This document shows positions 1 to 7,622 of a stretch of DNA of 18,740 nt, piece by piece. Within the stretch, counting starts at the first letter, position 1. Each line of letters starts with the position of its first letter. A program made the position numbers and the translations under genes. The notes under the pieces are model-generated. The model searched no databases and had not been told where the DNA came from. It was given only the letters and a program-made list of their open reading frames with translations. Source of the DNA: JACQHJ01 sp964624955 (GTDB taxonomy: Bacteria > Patescibacteriota > Microgenomatia > Levybacterales > UBA12049); contig CAZUZF010000017.1 of NCBI GenBank assembly GCA_964624955.1, positions 1 to 18,740 on the forward strand, given 5' to 3'.

Positions 1-2
1 CA

Positions 3-140
3 TTTGATAACCAAAGAAACCTTTGCGTAGGCAACACAGAATGTCCTGTGTTTTATATAAAAGAAAGGCCGGATCTTTTACTTAACGCACCAAGATTTTT
101 GCAAGCTGCACCAAGACTTTGGCAGGAAGTAGCACCTTAG
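3..140 (+). CDS. 3' end of an unrecognised protein (partial)
   Basis: An open frame enters from the left edge and runs 45 codons to a TAG at 138-140. The residues read like a real C-terminus (for example NLCVGNTECPVFYIKERP, then an Ala/Pro-rich tail), not like a low-complexity shadow, and nothing else explains this strip. The gene on the other side (ending at 198) points toward it, so the two converge with a 57-bp gap. Too little is present to assign a family. Bases 141-197 hold nothing I can identify. Confidence 0.4.
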   Translation, partial: FDNQRNLCVGNTECPVFYIKERPDLLLNAPRFLQAAPRLWQEVAP

Positions 141-197
141 AAAATTATTTTATATTTTATACTTACTACTACCCTTCAGAAACCATCTATGCTTAAC

Positions 198-743
198 TTA
201 CCCCAAACCCTGAGGAGACTTTCCATTTAATCTTCTTGCCGTCCAAAGTCCGCTTATTGGATGCCTTTGGTGGAAACGTTTTTGATATTCGTCAACATCT
301 ATTACAATATCTTCCCTGTCAGGCAAAGGGTAAGTTCTTCTGTTTGTTATTAATGTTCTACTTACACTGTCTTCCTGAAGTTTTAAAATTGCCCTTGATG
401 GAAAACCTGTGGGGATGGGAACTTCGGCAAGCCTTTCTGTTTGAGGCATAGTGCCGATTAAGCCTGCAATTTCCATAAATCTTGCCGTTAATGCTTGATA
501 ATCAACCGGTTGCGACCTTTGCAAATATCGTGTTACTTCAATTCTAAGTGGATATGAAGGCTCAACAAAATCACCTGCATACAAGACTGCGCTTATCCTT
601 TCGCCTTTTAAAAATTCTCTAAGTAATGTCCCAAACCTAATTCCCAAGTGCGCTATTTCTCTTTCTTCAGACAAATCTTGTGACCTTACATAAGATTCAC
701 GATAATGAGGCCTTGGTTTTCTTCCGAGTCTTGCTTCTGACAT
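198..743 (-). CDS. hypothetical protein, 181 aa
   Basis: I do not recognise this protein. It is soluble-looking, with no signal peptide or membrane segment, an Arg-rich N-terminus (MSEARLGRKPRPHYRES) and mixed charged/aliphatic composition compatible with a small globular fold. It is the last gene of a minus-strand run glyA, 292-aa gene, this gene; only 26 bp separate its ATG from the stop of the preceding gene, so cotranscription is likely. The start is the first ATG after that stop; no Shine-Dalgarno is obvious. Its base composition resembles the preceding unknown gene more than glyA, so the two may be a functional pair appended behind glyA. Confidence 0.6.
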   Translation of the reverse strand: MSEARLGRKPRPHYRESYVRSQDLSEEREIAHLGIRFGTLLREFLKGERISAVLYAGDFVEPSYPLRIEVTRYLQRSQPVDYQALTARFMEIAGLIGTMPQTERLAEVPIPTGFPSRAILKLQEDSVSRTLITNRRTYPLPDREDIVIDVDEYQKRFHQRHPISGLWTARRLNGKSPQGLG

Positions 744-769
744 ACGAATAATTATATCTTATTTTCTAA

Positions 770-1648
770 TTAGCTTCTACCTTGAGGGAAAATAGCCTGA
801 GAAGGTTCACTTTTTGCTGCGTGTTGACCTGCAATACTTTTATGCCATTGTCTGCGAAGTTCTAAAAGGGTGGGAGCATCTTGTGAAACTCTGTATTGGG
901 AATAGACGTATGACTCAAACCTATCATGGAATACTTTTCCAAAAGGTATTCTTCCAACTGTTGCAAATATATCCACCTTGCGAGGAGTTAATTCAACAAA
1001 AGCGGGATTACTTGCCAAATTTCCTAATTCATGAACACGATGCAAAAAACCAATTGCCTGGGATGATGCTCTGGTTTTAGCATCTCCTTTTGAATATTCC
1101 AAGATTTCTACTATTTTGCCATTTGAGCCTATACCGTATCCATCAGGTACGGATATACCTTCTAAACCTAGGTTTCCAAAAGGATCAGATATTATCTTAG
1201 CATGAGGATGAAGAGCTCTTGTTATATCAAATGTATCTGATGAGGGAAGAGGTATTGGTCTATCTGCTTGAGACGATAAATGGATATATGCCATTTTGGC
1301 AAATAATGCTCCTGCTAATCGTCTTAAAAACTCCTGATCTCTTGTTATTCTAAAAGCTTCCCTTTGGGCAAGAGTATATACTTCTAAAAATAAAGGGTCT
1401 TTGAGAAACATTCTTAAAAAACCATCACCTGAAGTTCCTCTAAATTTATCAAATCTACCTGATACCATAAGCAGCACCTGATCGGCTAATGCATCGCGTA
1501 GGATCTCTTGTACAACTAACTGTTCAGCAGATAAAGAACCGTTCGGTCTTTCTACTTTTGCACCATCTGGATGAGCCCCAATATGAACTCCCCTAGTTGC
1601 TGGAGGTTTTTTACCTTTTCTTCTTAACGATTCAACCGATGGAGCCAT
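770..1648 (-). CDS. hypothetical protein, 292 aa, with a PD...ExxK-like segment
   Basis: The frame stays open upstream to 1699, but the likely start is the ATG at 1648, four bases after the glyA stop; the longer version would overlap glyA by 47 bp. The family is not recognised. The N-terminus is basic and Pro/Gly-rich (residues 8-40). The middle holds VPDGYGIGSNGKIVEI followed by LEYSKGD (P168 D169 ... E184 Y185 S186 K187), then a mixed region and KVDIFATVGRIPFGK. The PD-(about 14)-ExxK spacing resembles a PD-(D/E)XK nuclease core but has one residue too many in ExK, so this is only a hint. There is no signal peptide or transmembrane segment. It is probably transcribed with glyA. Confidence 0.65.
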   Translation of the reverse strand: MAPSVESLRRKGKKPPATRGVHIGAHPDGAKVERPNGSLSAEQLVVQEILRDALADQVLLMVSGRFDKFRGTSGDGFLRMFLKDPLFLEVYTLAQREAFRITRDQEFLRRLAGALFAKMAYIHLSSQADRPIPLPSSDTFDITRALHPHAKIISDPFGNLGLEGISVPDGYGIGSNGKIVEILEYSKGDAKTRASSQAIGFLHRVHELGNLASNPAFVELTPRKVDIFATVGRIPFGKVFHDRFESYVYSQYRVSQDAPTLLELRRQWHKSIAGQHAAKSEPSQAIFPQGRS

Positions 1649-1652
1649 AATT

Positions 1653-2972
1653 TTAGGGCAAGGGATATTTTGAAATAAAATCCTTAACTTCTTTTGCAAT
1701 CTTTAGAAGTTTTTTATTTTTAACAATTTCTGCCTTTTTTGCCTTCCAAACTTCTTTTCTTTTTTCTTTATCGCTTGGAAGGTCAATTCCTTTAACTTCC
1801 TCTACTGCCCTATTTATCCATTTAGCAACAACAGCCATATCTTTTTGGTTTAGTCCTCTTGTTGTAATAGCCGGTGTGCCAAGTCTAATTCCTGATGGAT
1901 AAAAAGGTGGGTTTGGATCAAAAGGAACCGCGTTTTTGTTAACAACAATTCCTGCGGTTTCCAAAGCCAGCGCAGCTACCGCTCCGTTTACATTTTTGTT
2001 TCTTAAATCTATTAATATTAAATGGTTTTCTGATCCCCCGCTAATTAGATTAAAACCATATTTAGTTAATTGTCTAGACAACGCTTTTGAATTTTTAACT
2101 ATTTGCTTTCCGTATTGTTTAAAAGAGGGTTTTCCTGCTTCAAGTAAAGCTACCGCAATGGCTGCTGTCTGGTTGTCATGGGGTCCTCCCTGTAACCCGG
2201 GAATTATGCTGCTGTCTATTTTTTTGGCAAGATCGGGGTTTTTCTTTAATCCCTTGTCAGTTACCATAATCATGGCGCCTCTTGGTCCCCTTAAGGTCTT
2301 ATGTGTTGTTGTAGTGATAATATGGGCATACTTTACAGGACTTGGGTGTACGCCTGCTACGATAAGCCCTGCAATATGAGAAATGTCTGCAAGAAGATAT
2401 GCTCCCGCCTTATCTGCAATCTCTCCAAACCTTTTAAAATCAATAACTTTAGGGTAGGCTGTAAAACCGCAGACAATAATCTGGGGTTTTACTTTTAAAG
2501 CAAGTTTTTCAATCTCGTTAAAGTCTATTTGACTATCTTTGCCAAGCGTATATTGAACAGATTTAAAAAAGCGGCTTGAAAAAGTTAAGGGAGCACCGTG
2601 GGTTAAATGTCCTCCAAAGGCAAGGGAAAGTCCCATTATTTTGTCCCCCGGATTTAAAACTGCCATATAGACGCAATAATTTGCAGGAGAACCAGATAAT
2701 GGCTGAACGTTTACATATGGAACTTTAAAAAGCTTCTTGGCACGCTCAATTGCCAGAGTTTCAATATCATCTATTACTTTGTTTCCCTGATAATATCGTT
2801 TATGAGGATATCCCTCACTATATTTGTTGGTTAAAACCGTTCCCAAAGCTTCCATTACAGCTTTTGAGGTATAGTTTTCAGAAGGGATCATCTCCAAAAC
2901 TTCCCTTTGTCTTTTTTCTTCCTCTCCAATTAATTTATAAATTTTAGAATCAGTTCTTTTTAATGAATTCAT
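1653..2972 (-). CDS. glyA: serine hydroxymethyltransferase
   Basis: A PLP enzyme that interconverts serine + THF and glycine + 5,10-methylene-THF in the cytosol, supplying one-carbon units for thymidylate synthesis. At 439 aa it has the usual bacterial length. Visible landmarks: EMIPSENYTS (28-37), NKYSEGYPHKRYYQG (49-63), SGSPAN (93-98), the AFGGHLTHG loop (118-126), DISHIAGL (196-203, PLP/substrate contacts) and TTTTHKTLRGPRG with the PLP-binding lysine K225. All expected active-site motifs are present. A TTGCAA/TATACT promoter ends 7 nt before the ATG, so the mRNA is probably leaderless. Two unknown genes follow in the same direction. In this window its methylene-THF would feed the ThyX-like enzyme. 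Confidence 0.97.
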   Translation of the reverse strand: MNSLKRTDSKIYKLIGEEEKRQREVLEMIPSENYTSKAVMEALGTVLTNKYSEGYPHKRYYQGNKVIDDIETLAIERAKKLFKVPYVNVQPLSGSPANYCVYMAVLNPGDKIMGLSLAFGGHLTHGAPLTFSSRFFKSVQYTLGKDSQIDFNEIEKLALKVKPQIIVCGFTAYPKVIDFKRFGEIADKAGAYLLADISHIAGLIVAGVHPSPVKYAHIITTTTHKTLRGPRGAMIMVTDKGLKKNPDLAKKIDSSIIPGLQGGPHDNQTAAIAVALLEAGKPSFKQYGKQIVKNSKALSRQLTKYGFNLISGGSENHLILIDLRNKNVNGAVAALALETAGIVVNKNAVPFDPNPPFYPSGIRLGTPAITTRGLNQKDMAVVAKWINRAVEEVKGIDLPSDKEKRKEVWKAKKAEIVKNKKLLKIAKEVKDFISKYPLP

Positions 2973-2979
2973 TTATTGG

Positions 2980-3008
2980 AGTATATTAGATGAGGTTTTT
3001 GATTGCAA
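2980..3008 (-). promoter_or_regulatory. glyA promoter, leaderless-type
   Basis: On the minus strand, -35 TTGCAA (3008-3003), a 17-bp spacer and -10 TATACT (2985-2980). Only 7 nt lie between the -10 and the ATG at 2972, so transcription should start at or next to the start codon. There is no room for a leader or riboswitch. Confidence 0.6.
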
Positions 3009-3075
3009 CTACTAAAAAGGGTGTTCCTGTTAGAAATGGGACATGATTAATATTAGCTTCATCTGTTGTACAAAT

Positions 3076-3104
3076 TTGACAAATATTAATATTTGTGATA
3101 AATT
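3076..3104 (+). promoter_or_regulatory. toxin-antitoxin promoter
   Basis: A consensus -35 TTGACA (3076-3081), a 17-bp spacer and -10 TAAATT (3099-3104) preceded by an extended TG (3096-3097). The -10 touches the first ATG (3105) and ends 6 nt before a second in-frame ATG (3111), so the transcript probably starts on the second ATG. An 18-bp palindrome fills the spacer. Confidence 0.6.
3079..3096. promoter_or_regulatory. palindromic operator of the toxin-antitoxin operon
   Basis: ACAAATATTAATATTTGT is a perfect 18-bp inverted repeat lying between, and partly overlapping, the -35 and -10 of the toxin-antitoxin promoter. Phd/YefM antitoxins are known to repress their own operons by binding palindromes at the promoter, so this is the expected autoregulatory site. 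Binding itself is inferred. Confidence 0.6.
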
Positions 3105-3422
3105 ATGCTTATGATAAAAAATTCTGTTTCAGTTGATGAATTTCGCTCAAATCTTGCCACAATTTTGGGCAGAGTTATGTATGGAAAAGACAAAATCATA
3201 ATTAAGAAATATAACCGTGAGGCTGCTATTCTACTTAGTCTTGACGAGTATGAACAAATTACTGATCCAACAAAAAGATTCTCAAAAAAAGAATGGGAAG
3301 ATAAATTTGCAATCATTGATAAAATCAGAGAACGTATACCAGATATAGATCCGCAAGTTCTACAGCGAGAAATTGATGAAGCAATTAAAGAAGTCAGAGC
3401 GGAAAAAAGAAAAAATTTATGA
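3105..3422 (+). CDS. Phd/YefM-family antitoxin
   Basis: A 105-aa protein (103 aa if translation starts at the ATG at 3111, which fits the predicted transcription start better). The N-terminal half, SVSVDEFRSNLATILGRV and then KIIIKKYNREAAILLSLDEYEQI, is the typical Phd/YefM DNA-binding fold that dimerises and binds the operon's palindrome. The C-terminal charged helix region (about 70-105, Lys/Glu/Arg-rich) is the usual toxin-wrapping segment. It overlaps the PIN toxin by ATGA (3419-3422), so the two are translationally coupled. It would neutralise the toxin and repress its own promoter. The family call is firm; the partner follows from position. Confidence 0.88.
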   Translation: MLMIKNSVSVDEFRSNLATILGRVMYGKDKIIIKKYNREAAILLSLDEYEQITDPTKRFSKKEWEDKFAIIDKIRERIPDIDPQVLQREIDEAIKEVRAEKRKNL

Positions 3423-3853
3423 GCAAAATTCTCCGGGTGGTTGTAGACACAAATGTTTTTATTAGTGCCTTTTTAATAAAATCTTCAATTCCCTATCTCA
3501 TCTTGGAAGCAGTAAGATCCCAAAAATGTATTTTAATAATGTCTCCTGCGATTTTGACAGAAATAGAAGAAGTTATTAACAGACAAAAAATTATTCAACG
3601 CACCAAAACCACAGAGGAAGAAAGAAAAACATTTATACAGAATATAATTGACATTAGCTTTTTTGTTTTAGATCAAAATATTTTAAATATCATCAAAGAT
3701 GATCCAGATGATGACAAATTTCTCTCTGCCGCTTTTTTGTCAAATGCAGACTACATTATAAGCGGAGACAAACATTTGTTGAATTTAGAAACTCATAAAG
3801 GAATAAAAATAATTGAGCCCCACTATTTCTTGAATGTTTTGAAAAAATCCTAA
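3419..3853 (+). CDS. PIN-domain toxin (putative RNase)
   Basis: A 144-aa PIN protein, probably a Mg2+-dependent RNase toxin. Conserved acidic residues are visible: D10 in VVVDTNVFISAF, E48 in LTEIEEV, the DDPDDDKFLSAA cluster (94-105) and D117 in SGDKHLL. The layout matches the 'putative toxin-antitoxin toxin component, PIN family' group better than short classical VapC. It starts inside the antitoxin stop (ATGA) with no separate promoter. The catalytic set looks complete, so the toxin is probably active. It converges on the broken Nudix gene with a 15-bp gap and no clear terminator. Confidence 0.88.
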   Translation: MSKILRVVVDTNVFISAFLIKSSIPYLILEAVRSQKCILIMSPAILTEIEEVINRQKIIQRTKTTEEERKTFIQNIIDISFFVLDQNILNIIKDDPDDDKFLSAAFLSNADYIISGDKHLLNLETHKGIKIIEPHYFLNVLKKS

Positions 3854-3868
3854 TTTTTATGTATCTAT

Positions 3869-4352
3869 TTAGAAATTTTCAGTTCTTCCGTTTGAAATGG
3901 CAATTTCGGCCCTATATACGGCTTGAGCCTGATTGGGTCCTGTTTCATGAAGTCTGTAAAAATGATCAAGCGGAATCATTTCAGGAATAGTCTCTCCATT
4001 TGGATCGGGTCTTAGCTCTCCCCAGTATTTAGTACAAAGGTACAGTGTTAGAGACGCATCATAAGCTACCCTATTAAATCCCATAAGTCTTCTAAAATAG
4101 CTTCCTGGAAAACGTCTTAAATATCTTGGCCTAGTTACCAAACCGGTTTCTTCCCTAAGCTCTCGGCACTGCAGCTTGTTTCTTTGTTTCACCAGGGTCT
4201 TTCTGTCCTGCCGGAACGCCTCGTACGCCCTCTCCCAAAGTCGTATTATAACTATGCCTTACGCCCACAACGCAATCTGTTTCTATAATAACTACCCCAA
4301 CGCTTTGAACAATTGGCTTTCTTTTTCCTCTTTCTGCACTCCGTTCAACCAT
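3869..4352 (-). pseudogene. Nudix hydrolase broken by a +1 frameshift in the Nudix box
   Basis: Two overlapping minus-strand frames together make one Nudix protein of about 160 aa. The first (ATG 4352, one base after the thyX-like stop) reads VQSVGVVII ... GVPAGQKDPGETKKQAA and then runs out of frame to a stop at 4155. The second resumes with CRELREETGLV and continues to NGRTENF at 3869. Joined, they give the full Nudix signature G-x5-E-x7-RELREETGL (G49 and E55 in the first part). Removing one base at about 4169 restores the frame exactly. It is the last gene of the tmk-dut-nudix-thyX run. The break may be a true mutation, an assembly error or, less likely, recoding; the neighbouring intact Nudix gene could cover the function. 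Confidence 0.8.
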
Positions 4353-4353
4353 A

Positions 4354-5997
4354 TTATTTTTTAAAAGACTCAAGAAGTTTTTTCTCTCTCTGTTCTATTT
4401 TCTCAATTGTCCCTCTTCTTGCAAAATCATACTCGTTAAAATCTACCATTAAATATTCCCCTATTAAAGGATATACTTTTTTAACAAGTTTTGCTTTTTC
4501 CTGCTCCATCTTTCTGTAGTCTGGATGACCTTGAGAGGTAGTCCTAAGTTCGGATTGCCAGAAAAATGCCCTTAAGTTTTGTTTTTGCATAAATCTAACC
4601 CTATGAGCCAAAGTTACTGCATATTGGGCTATGTCTTTATCCTTTCTCTCTATTTTTTTAAATATGTTTTCTGCGCTCTTTATTGCGGAAATATAAAGCT
4701 TATCAAGACCTACCTCTACCAAATCTTTGGGAACATCAAAACCGTTATAAATGGAAAATCTTTGCCTGTATTGGGAAAGCATTCTATGCCGATGGAGATC
4801 TCTCCATGCGCCTGCGTTTAAAACCATATCAAAAGTGACATAGGCTTTTTCAAAAGCACGCGGAACCCTATACCACCTTGCTTTTCTTTTAATAAAGACG
4901 CTATCTAAAATTTCTTTTTTTTGCTTTTTACTCATTTTTAAAACAGCCTTTAAAATTTGCTCGTAAGGAAGATGGAGTTTGGGATACAAAAGGCCAGCAA
5001 TTATTTTTTCTTCTCCGTTTTTCTCATAGTCTATTAATTTAACCAAAGATGGATCTTGAAAGCTTTCTTTAATGTTTAATTTAGAAGCTTGTTTTTCTAC
5101 TGCCGTTTTGCTATTTAAAAGATATTCCCTATAATCTTTTGCTTGCTCACCTTGTGTTCTTCTTAAAAATGCAGGAATTATTTTGTTTAACTCTCTCAAA
5201 GCCTCATTTGCAAGATATGAGATTTCTCCCATTGGATGATTTAGCGATCTTGCTATTAGATATTCAAGTGCCTGTCCGTTTCCAAAAAACGCAATCTGGG
5301 AAAGTGTTGACATTGGAAGTATTCCTCTTACCGTATCAAATGCTTTTGCCCTTAGTACTTGTTCGCGGTCCAAAGGATATTTTTGTTTTAAAATCTCTAA
5401 ATATTTATTTACTATTTTTGTATACGTCTCAAATAAATTATCCATTGCCTTTTTATATTCACCATCCAAACCTAATTTTTTAAGATTAGGATCTGTATAG
5501 TATCTGTATCTGTTGTTTATCTTGCTCGAGTAATCTACGTATCTGGTTGATTTTTCTATTGGAGCAAGACCTATTCTCATATCCTCAAAATGTTTAATTG
5601 CGATTTGGGAAATTGAAGAAAAGATTAAATGTGTTCCTGCCATTTGCGCAATTGAATCGTCTCCATATTGGGCAAGCCATTTGATATAAAACTCCCTTCC
5701 CTTTGGATTTGAAAATATTAGCTCAATTGGGTTTTTATGCAAGAATAAAATCAGTTTTTTAAGGGATTTTCCGTACTGCGTTTTTTCTTTTATAAAAGGC
5801 TCTATGAATTCTTTAAGAAAAATTATTCTTAAATCCTCTTTTGCTCTTGAAGTTCTTGAACACAGTGCTCCTATTACTTCTGGAGGAAGAAATGATACGG
5901 CAAAGGTATTTTTATCTAAATTTGTAAAAAACGGTTTAATTAGCCTTACTTGCTTTGGAGACAGTTTTATTTTTTCAAAATTTGGTGCAAAATTCAT
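4354..5997 (-). CDS. thyX: tandem ThyX-like protein (FAD-dependent thymidylate synthase family)
   Basis: 547 aa, roughly twice a normal ThyX (about 220-250 aa), with two ThyX-like halves. Half 1 (about 1-290) has IEKSTRYVDYS (148-157) and the C-terminal ThyX block VRGILPMSTLSQ ... ALEYLIARSLNHPMGEI (223-259). Half 2 (about 330-547) has WRDLHRHRMLSQYRQRFS (398-415) and NLRAFFWQSELRTTSQGH (474-491). The family signature RHR-x7-S is split: half 2 keeps RHR (403-405) but has R413 in place of the serine; half 1 keeps S150 and RY but has MRI instead of RHR. ThyX makes dTMP from dUMP with methylene-THF and NADPH and releases THF. Neighbours tmk and dut support that role. It lies 3 nt behind a Nudix gene. 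Catalytic competence is uncertain. Confidence 0.8.
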   Translation of the reverse strand: MNFAPNFEKIKLSPKQVRLIKPFFTNLDKNTFAVSFLPPEVIGALCSRTSRAKEDLRIIFLKEFIEPFIKEKTQYGKSLKKLILFLHKNPIELIFSNPKGREFYIKWLAQYGDDSIAQMAGTHLIFSSISQIAIKHFEDMRIGLAPIEKSTRYVDYSSKINNRYRYYTDPNLKKLGLDGEYKKAMDNLFETYTKIVNKYLEILKQKYPLDREQVLRAKAFDTVRGILPMSTLSQIAFFGNGQALEYLIARSLNHPMGEISYLANEALRELNKIIPAFLRRTQGEQAKDYREYLLNSKTAVEKQASKLNIKESFQDPSLVKLIDYEKNGEEKIIAGLLYPKLHLPYEQILKAVLKMSKKQKKEILDSVFIKRKARWYRVPRAFEKAYVTFDMVLNAGAWRDLHRHRMLSQYRQRFSIYNGFDVPKDLVEVGLDKLYISAIKSAENIFKKIERKDKDIAQYAVTLAHRVRFMQKQNLRAFFWQSELRTTSQGHPDYRKMEQEKAKLVKKVYPLIGEYLMVDFNEYDFARRGTIEKIEQREKKLLESFKK

Positions 5998-6000
5998 AAC

Positions 6001-6420
6001 TTATTCTAAAACTTTTTTTAAAGCTTTTATAATTCCATCATTTATATGTTCTTTATTTTTAATTATGGTTTCTAAATCTTCCCTCGATACCCATGTGTGG
6101 TTTATATGCTCGTTACTTAATTTAACTTCTGAAATTTGGGCTCTAACTTTATAAAACAAAAGCATAAGACTAGATCCGTTTTTGTTATAGTCTTTTCTTT
6201 CAAAAACATGGAGGAGATTTTCAACTACAAAATTATCCAGATCCAGCTCTTCCTTTAGTTCCCTTATAAGACCCCGTTCTATGCTTTCCCCTTCTTCAAG
6301 TCTTCCGCCTGGCAAATCATAACCCTCAACTTGATCACTTAAAATTTCTTTTAAAACAAGGGCTTTATTGTCTTTTAAAATCACTGCTTTTATACCTATA
6401 TGGAAGTTTTTGAAATTCAT
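6001..6420 (-). CDS. Nudix hydrolase, 139 aa
   Basis: A small single-domain Nudix protein. The Nudix box is clear at residues 39-60: GRLEEGES followed by RELKEELD, which satisfies G-x5-E-x7-REUxEE, although the usual final glycine is replaced by aspartate (D60). The domain starts with IGIKAVILKDNKALVL, the typical first beta-strands. Such proteins hydrolyse nucleoside diphosphates linked to another moiety; in this operon a nucleotide-sanitising role (a dNTP) is a reasonable guess but the substrate cannot be read from sequence. The ATG overlaps the dut stop (ATGA, 6417-6420), so translation is coupled. Confidence 0.9.
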   Translation of the reverse strand: MNFKNFHIGIKAVILKDNKALVLKEILSDQVEGYDLPGGRLEEGESIERGLIRELKEELDLDNFVVENLLHVFERKDYNKNGSSLMLLFYKVRAQISEVKLSNEHINHTWVSREDLETIIKNKEHINDGIIKALKKVLE

Positions 6421-6845
6421 CCTGTTGACCCAAATCCTCCTCTTGATTTTTTCTTCATTTTATCTACCTCTTTAAACTTGGCAATCTCTATTTTTACAAA
6501 TATTCCCTGAGCTATTCTTTCTCCTCTTTCTACAACAACCTTTTTTTTGGTAAAGTTAAAGGCCTCAAGTTTAAGTTCATCATTTTCCCCACTATAATCC
6601 TGGTCAATAATTCCAAGGCCGTTTGGGATAAGAAGACCTTTTTTAATAGGCATTGAAGACCTGCAAGTTAGAAAAAGTCCGTGTCCATGAGGAGTAGCAA
6701 CGACAAGATTAAGAGGGATAAGCTCCAAACTATTTGGTTTTATTATAACCTTTTCTCTTGCAACCAAATCAAACCCAATTGATCCATATGTTTTATATGT
6801 TGGAAACTCTAAAGATTTATCAATTCTTTTAATATTTACTTTCAT
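6417..6845 (-). CDS. dut: dUTP diphosphatase
   Basis: A trimeric dUTPase that hydrolyses dUTP to dUMP + PPi, keeping uracil out of DNA and making the substrate for thymidylate synthesis. At 142 aa it is of normal length. All five motifs are visible: 1, GSIGFDLVA (21-29); 2, RSSMPIKKGL (62-71); 3, NGLGIIDQDYSGE (75-87) with catalytic D81; 4, ERGERIAQGIF (106-116); 5, RGGFGSTG at the C-terminus (135-142). Its ATG directly abuts the tmk stop, and its stop overlaps the following Nudix start by 4 bp. Motif 2 has Cys where Gly is usual (CRSS for GRSS), a mild deviation. Confidence 0.96.
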   Translation of the reverse strand: MKVNIKRIDKSLEFPTYKTYGSIGFDLVAREKVIIKPNSLELIPLNLVVATPHGHGLFLTCRSSMPIKKGLLIPNGLGIIDQDYSGENDELKLEAFNFTKKKVVVERGERIAQGIFVKIEIAKFKEVDKMKKKSRGGFGSTG

Positions 6846-7532
6846 TTAGATGTTTAATACTTCTATAATCTCTTGGTGAATATCGGAAATTGTTCTTAGC
6901 CTTCCGTTTCTAACACATTCTATTTTAACCCAATGGTCAAACCTTTTATAAAGCTCCAAATATGCACTTTCCGCGTTTTTAATATATTCTAAGTTTTTCT
7001 CAAGTATATCCTTTTTACCCTCCTTTATATATTTTCTTTTCGCCCTTCTATCGTGTTCCATTAAAGATAAAGAAACCTTATATGGAACATGTAAAAAGAC
7101 TACAATATCTTCTTTTGGAAGCTTGTTGATTTTATATTCAAAATGCATATTCCAGTCAACAAATTTTTTCCTTTGGCTCTTTGGAAGTCTTCCTGATTGG
7201 TGAGCAAGATTTGAAGTGACATAGCGGTTAAAGACAAGGTAATATCCTTTATTTCTCCATTTGTTAATTAGTTTTGAAGCACTTGCCCTGTCAAGCGCAA
7301 AAGGGAAAGTTAAAAGATATGGATTGATATGTTCAAGCTCTCCATGTTCCCCTCTCATAAACTCTGCCAGAAATTTTCCAAAAAAGGAGTCATAATACCT
7401 TGGAAAATCCATTGTCTTTACTTGTAATTTTTTGCTTTTCAGATATTTTAGAAGAAGTTTAAACTGCGTAGTTTTTCCGGAGCCGTCATTTCCCTCTATT
7501 ACGATAAATTTATTCTTTTTAGTTACCACCAT
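6846..7532 (-). CDS. tmk: thymidylate kinase
   Basis: Phosphorylates dTMP to dTDP with ATP. 228 aa. Visible features: the P-loop GNDGSGKTT (14-22), TMDFPRYYDS (40-49; the base/sugar loop, DFPR in place of the common DxPG-type), FNRYVTSNLAHQSG (the DRYxxSxxAxQ motif, here with Asn in place of the first Asp), and the basic lid DRRAKRKYI. Eukaryote/archaea-like features (DFPRY, long lid) are seen widely in this family. First gene of the nucleotide operon tmk-dut-nudix-thyX-nudix, all within a few bases of each other. Its promoter (7545-7572) is divergent from the acyltransferase promoter. Confidence 0.93.
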   Translation of the reverse strand: MVVTKKNKFIVIEGNDGSGKTTQFKLLLKYLKSKKLQVKTMDFPRYYDSFFGKFLAEFMRGEHGELEHINPYLLTFPFALDRASASKLINKWRNKGYYLVFNRYVTSNLAHQSGRLPKSQRKKFVDWNMHFEYKINKLPKEDIVVFLHVPYKVSLSLMEHDRRAKRKYIKEGKKDILEKNLEYIKNAESAYLELYKRFDHWVKIECVRNGRLRTISDIHQEIIEVLNI

Positions 7533-7544
7533 TTCAAAGAAAAA

Positions 7545-7572
7545 TATATAACAAATTGCATGAGCTTTTCAA
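7545..7572 (-). promoter_or_regulatory. promoter of the tmk-dut-thyX operon
   Basis: Minus strand: -35 TTGAAA (7572-7567), a 16-bp spacer and -10 TATATA (7550-7545) with an upstream TG (7553-7552), an extended -10. The ATG at 7532 is 12 nt past the -10, giving a leader of about 5 nt. It lies back to back with the promoter of the + strand acyltransferase gene. Confidence 0.55.
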
Positions 7573-7601
7573 TAACCAATTTAGTAACTCAACAGTTTTT
7601 A

Positions 7602-7610
7602 TGCTAAAAT
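7602..7610 (+). promoter_or_regulatory. extended -10 promoter of the acyltransferase gene
   Basis: TGC TAAAAT: TG at 7602-7603 and -10 at 7605-7610, with no convincing -35. The ATG at 7623 is 12 nt downstream, so the leader is only about 5 nt. It shares the 90-bp intergenic strip with the tmk promoter. Confidence 0.5.
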
Positions 7611-7622
7611 ATCAACTTACTT

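Noticed and set aside
770..1699. Longer start (1699) for the gene behind glyA
   Set aside because: It would overlap glyA by 47 bp and adds a peptide that is only the shifted glyA end; the ATG at 1648 follows the glyA stop by 4 bp.
2973..3075. Riboswitch (glycine or THF type) before glyA
   Set aside because: The promoter -10 ends 7 nt before the ATG, so there is no leader to hold one.
3854..3868. Terminator between the PIN toxin and the Nudix gene
   Set aside because: Only an AT-rich strip; no stem of convincing length.
4155..4373. Two separate small proteins instead of one frameshifted Nudix gene
   Set aside because: The Nudix signature is complete only when the frames are joined, and both parts align to consecutive parts of the same fold.
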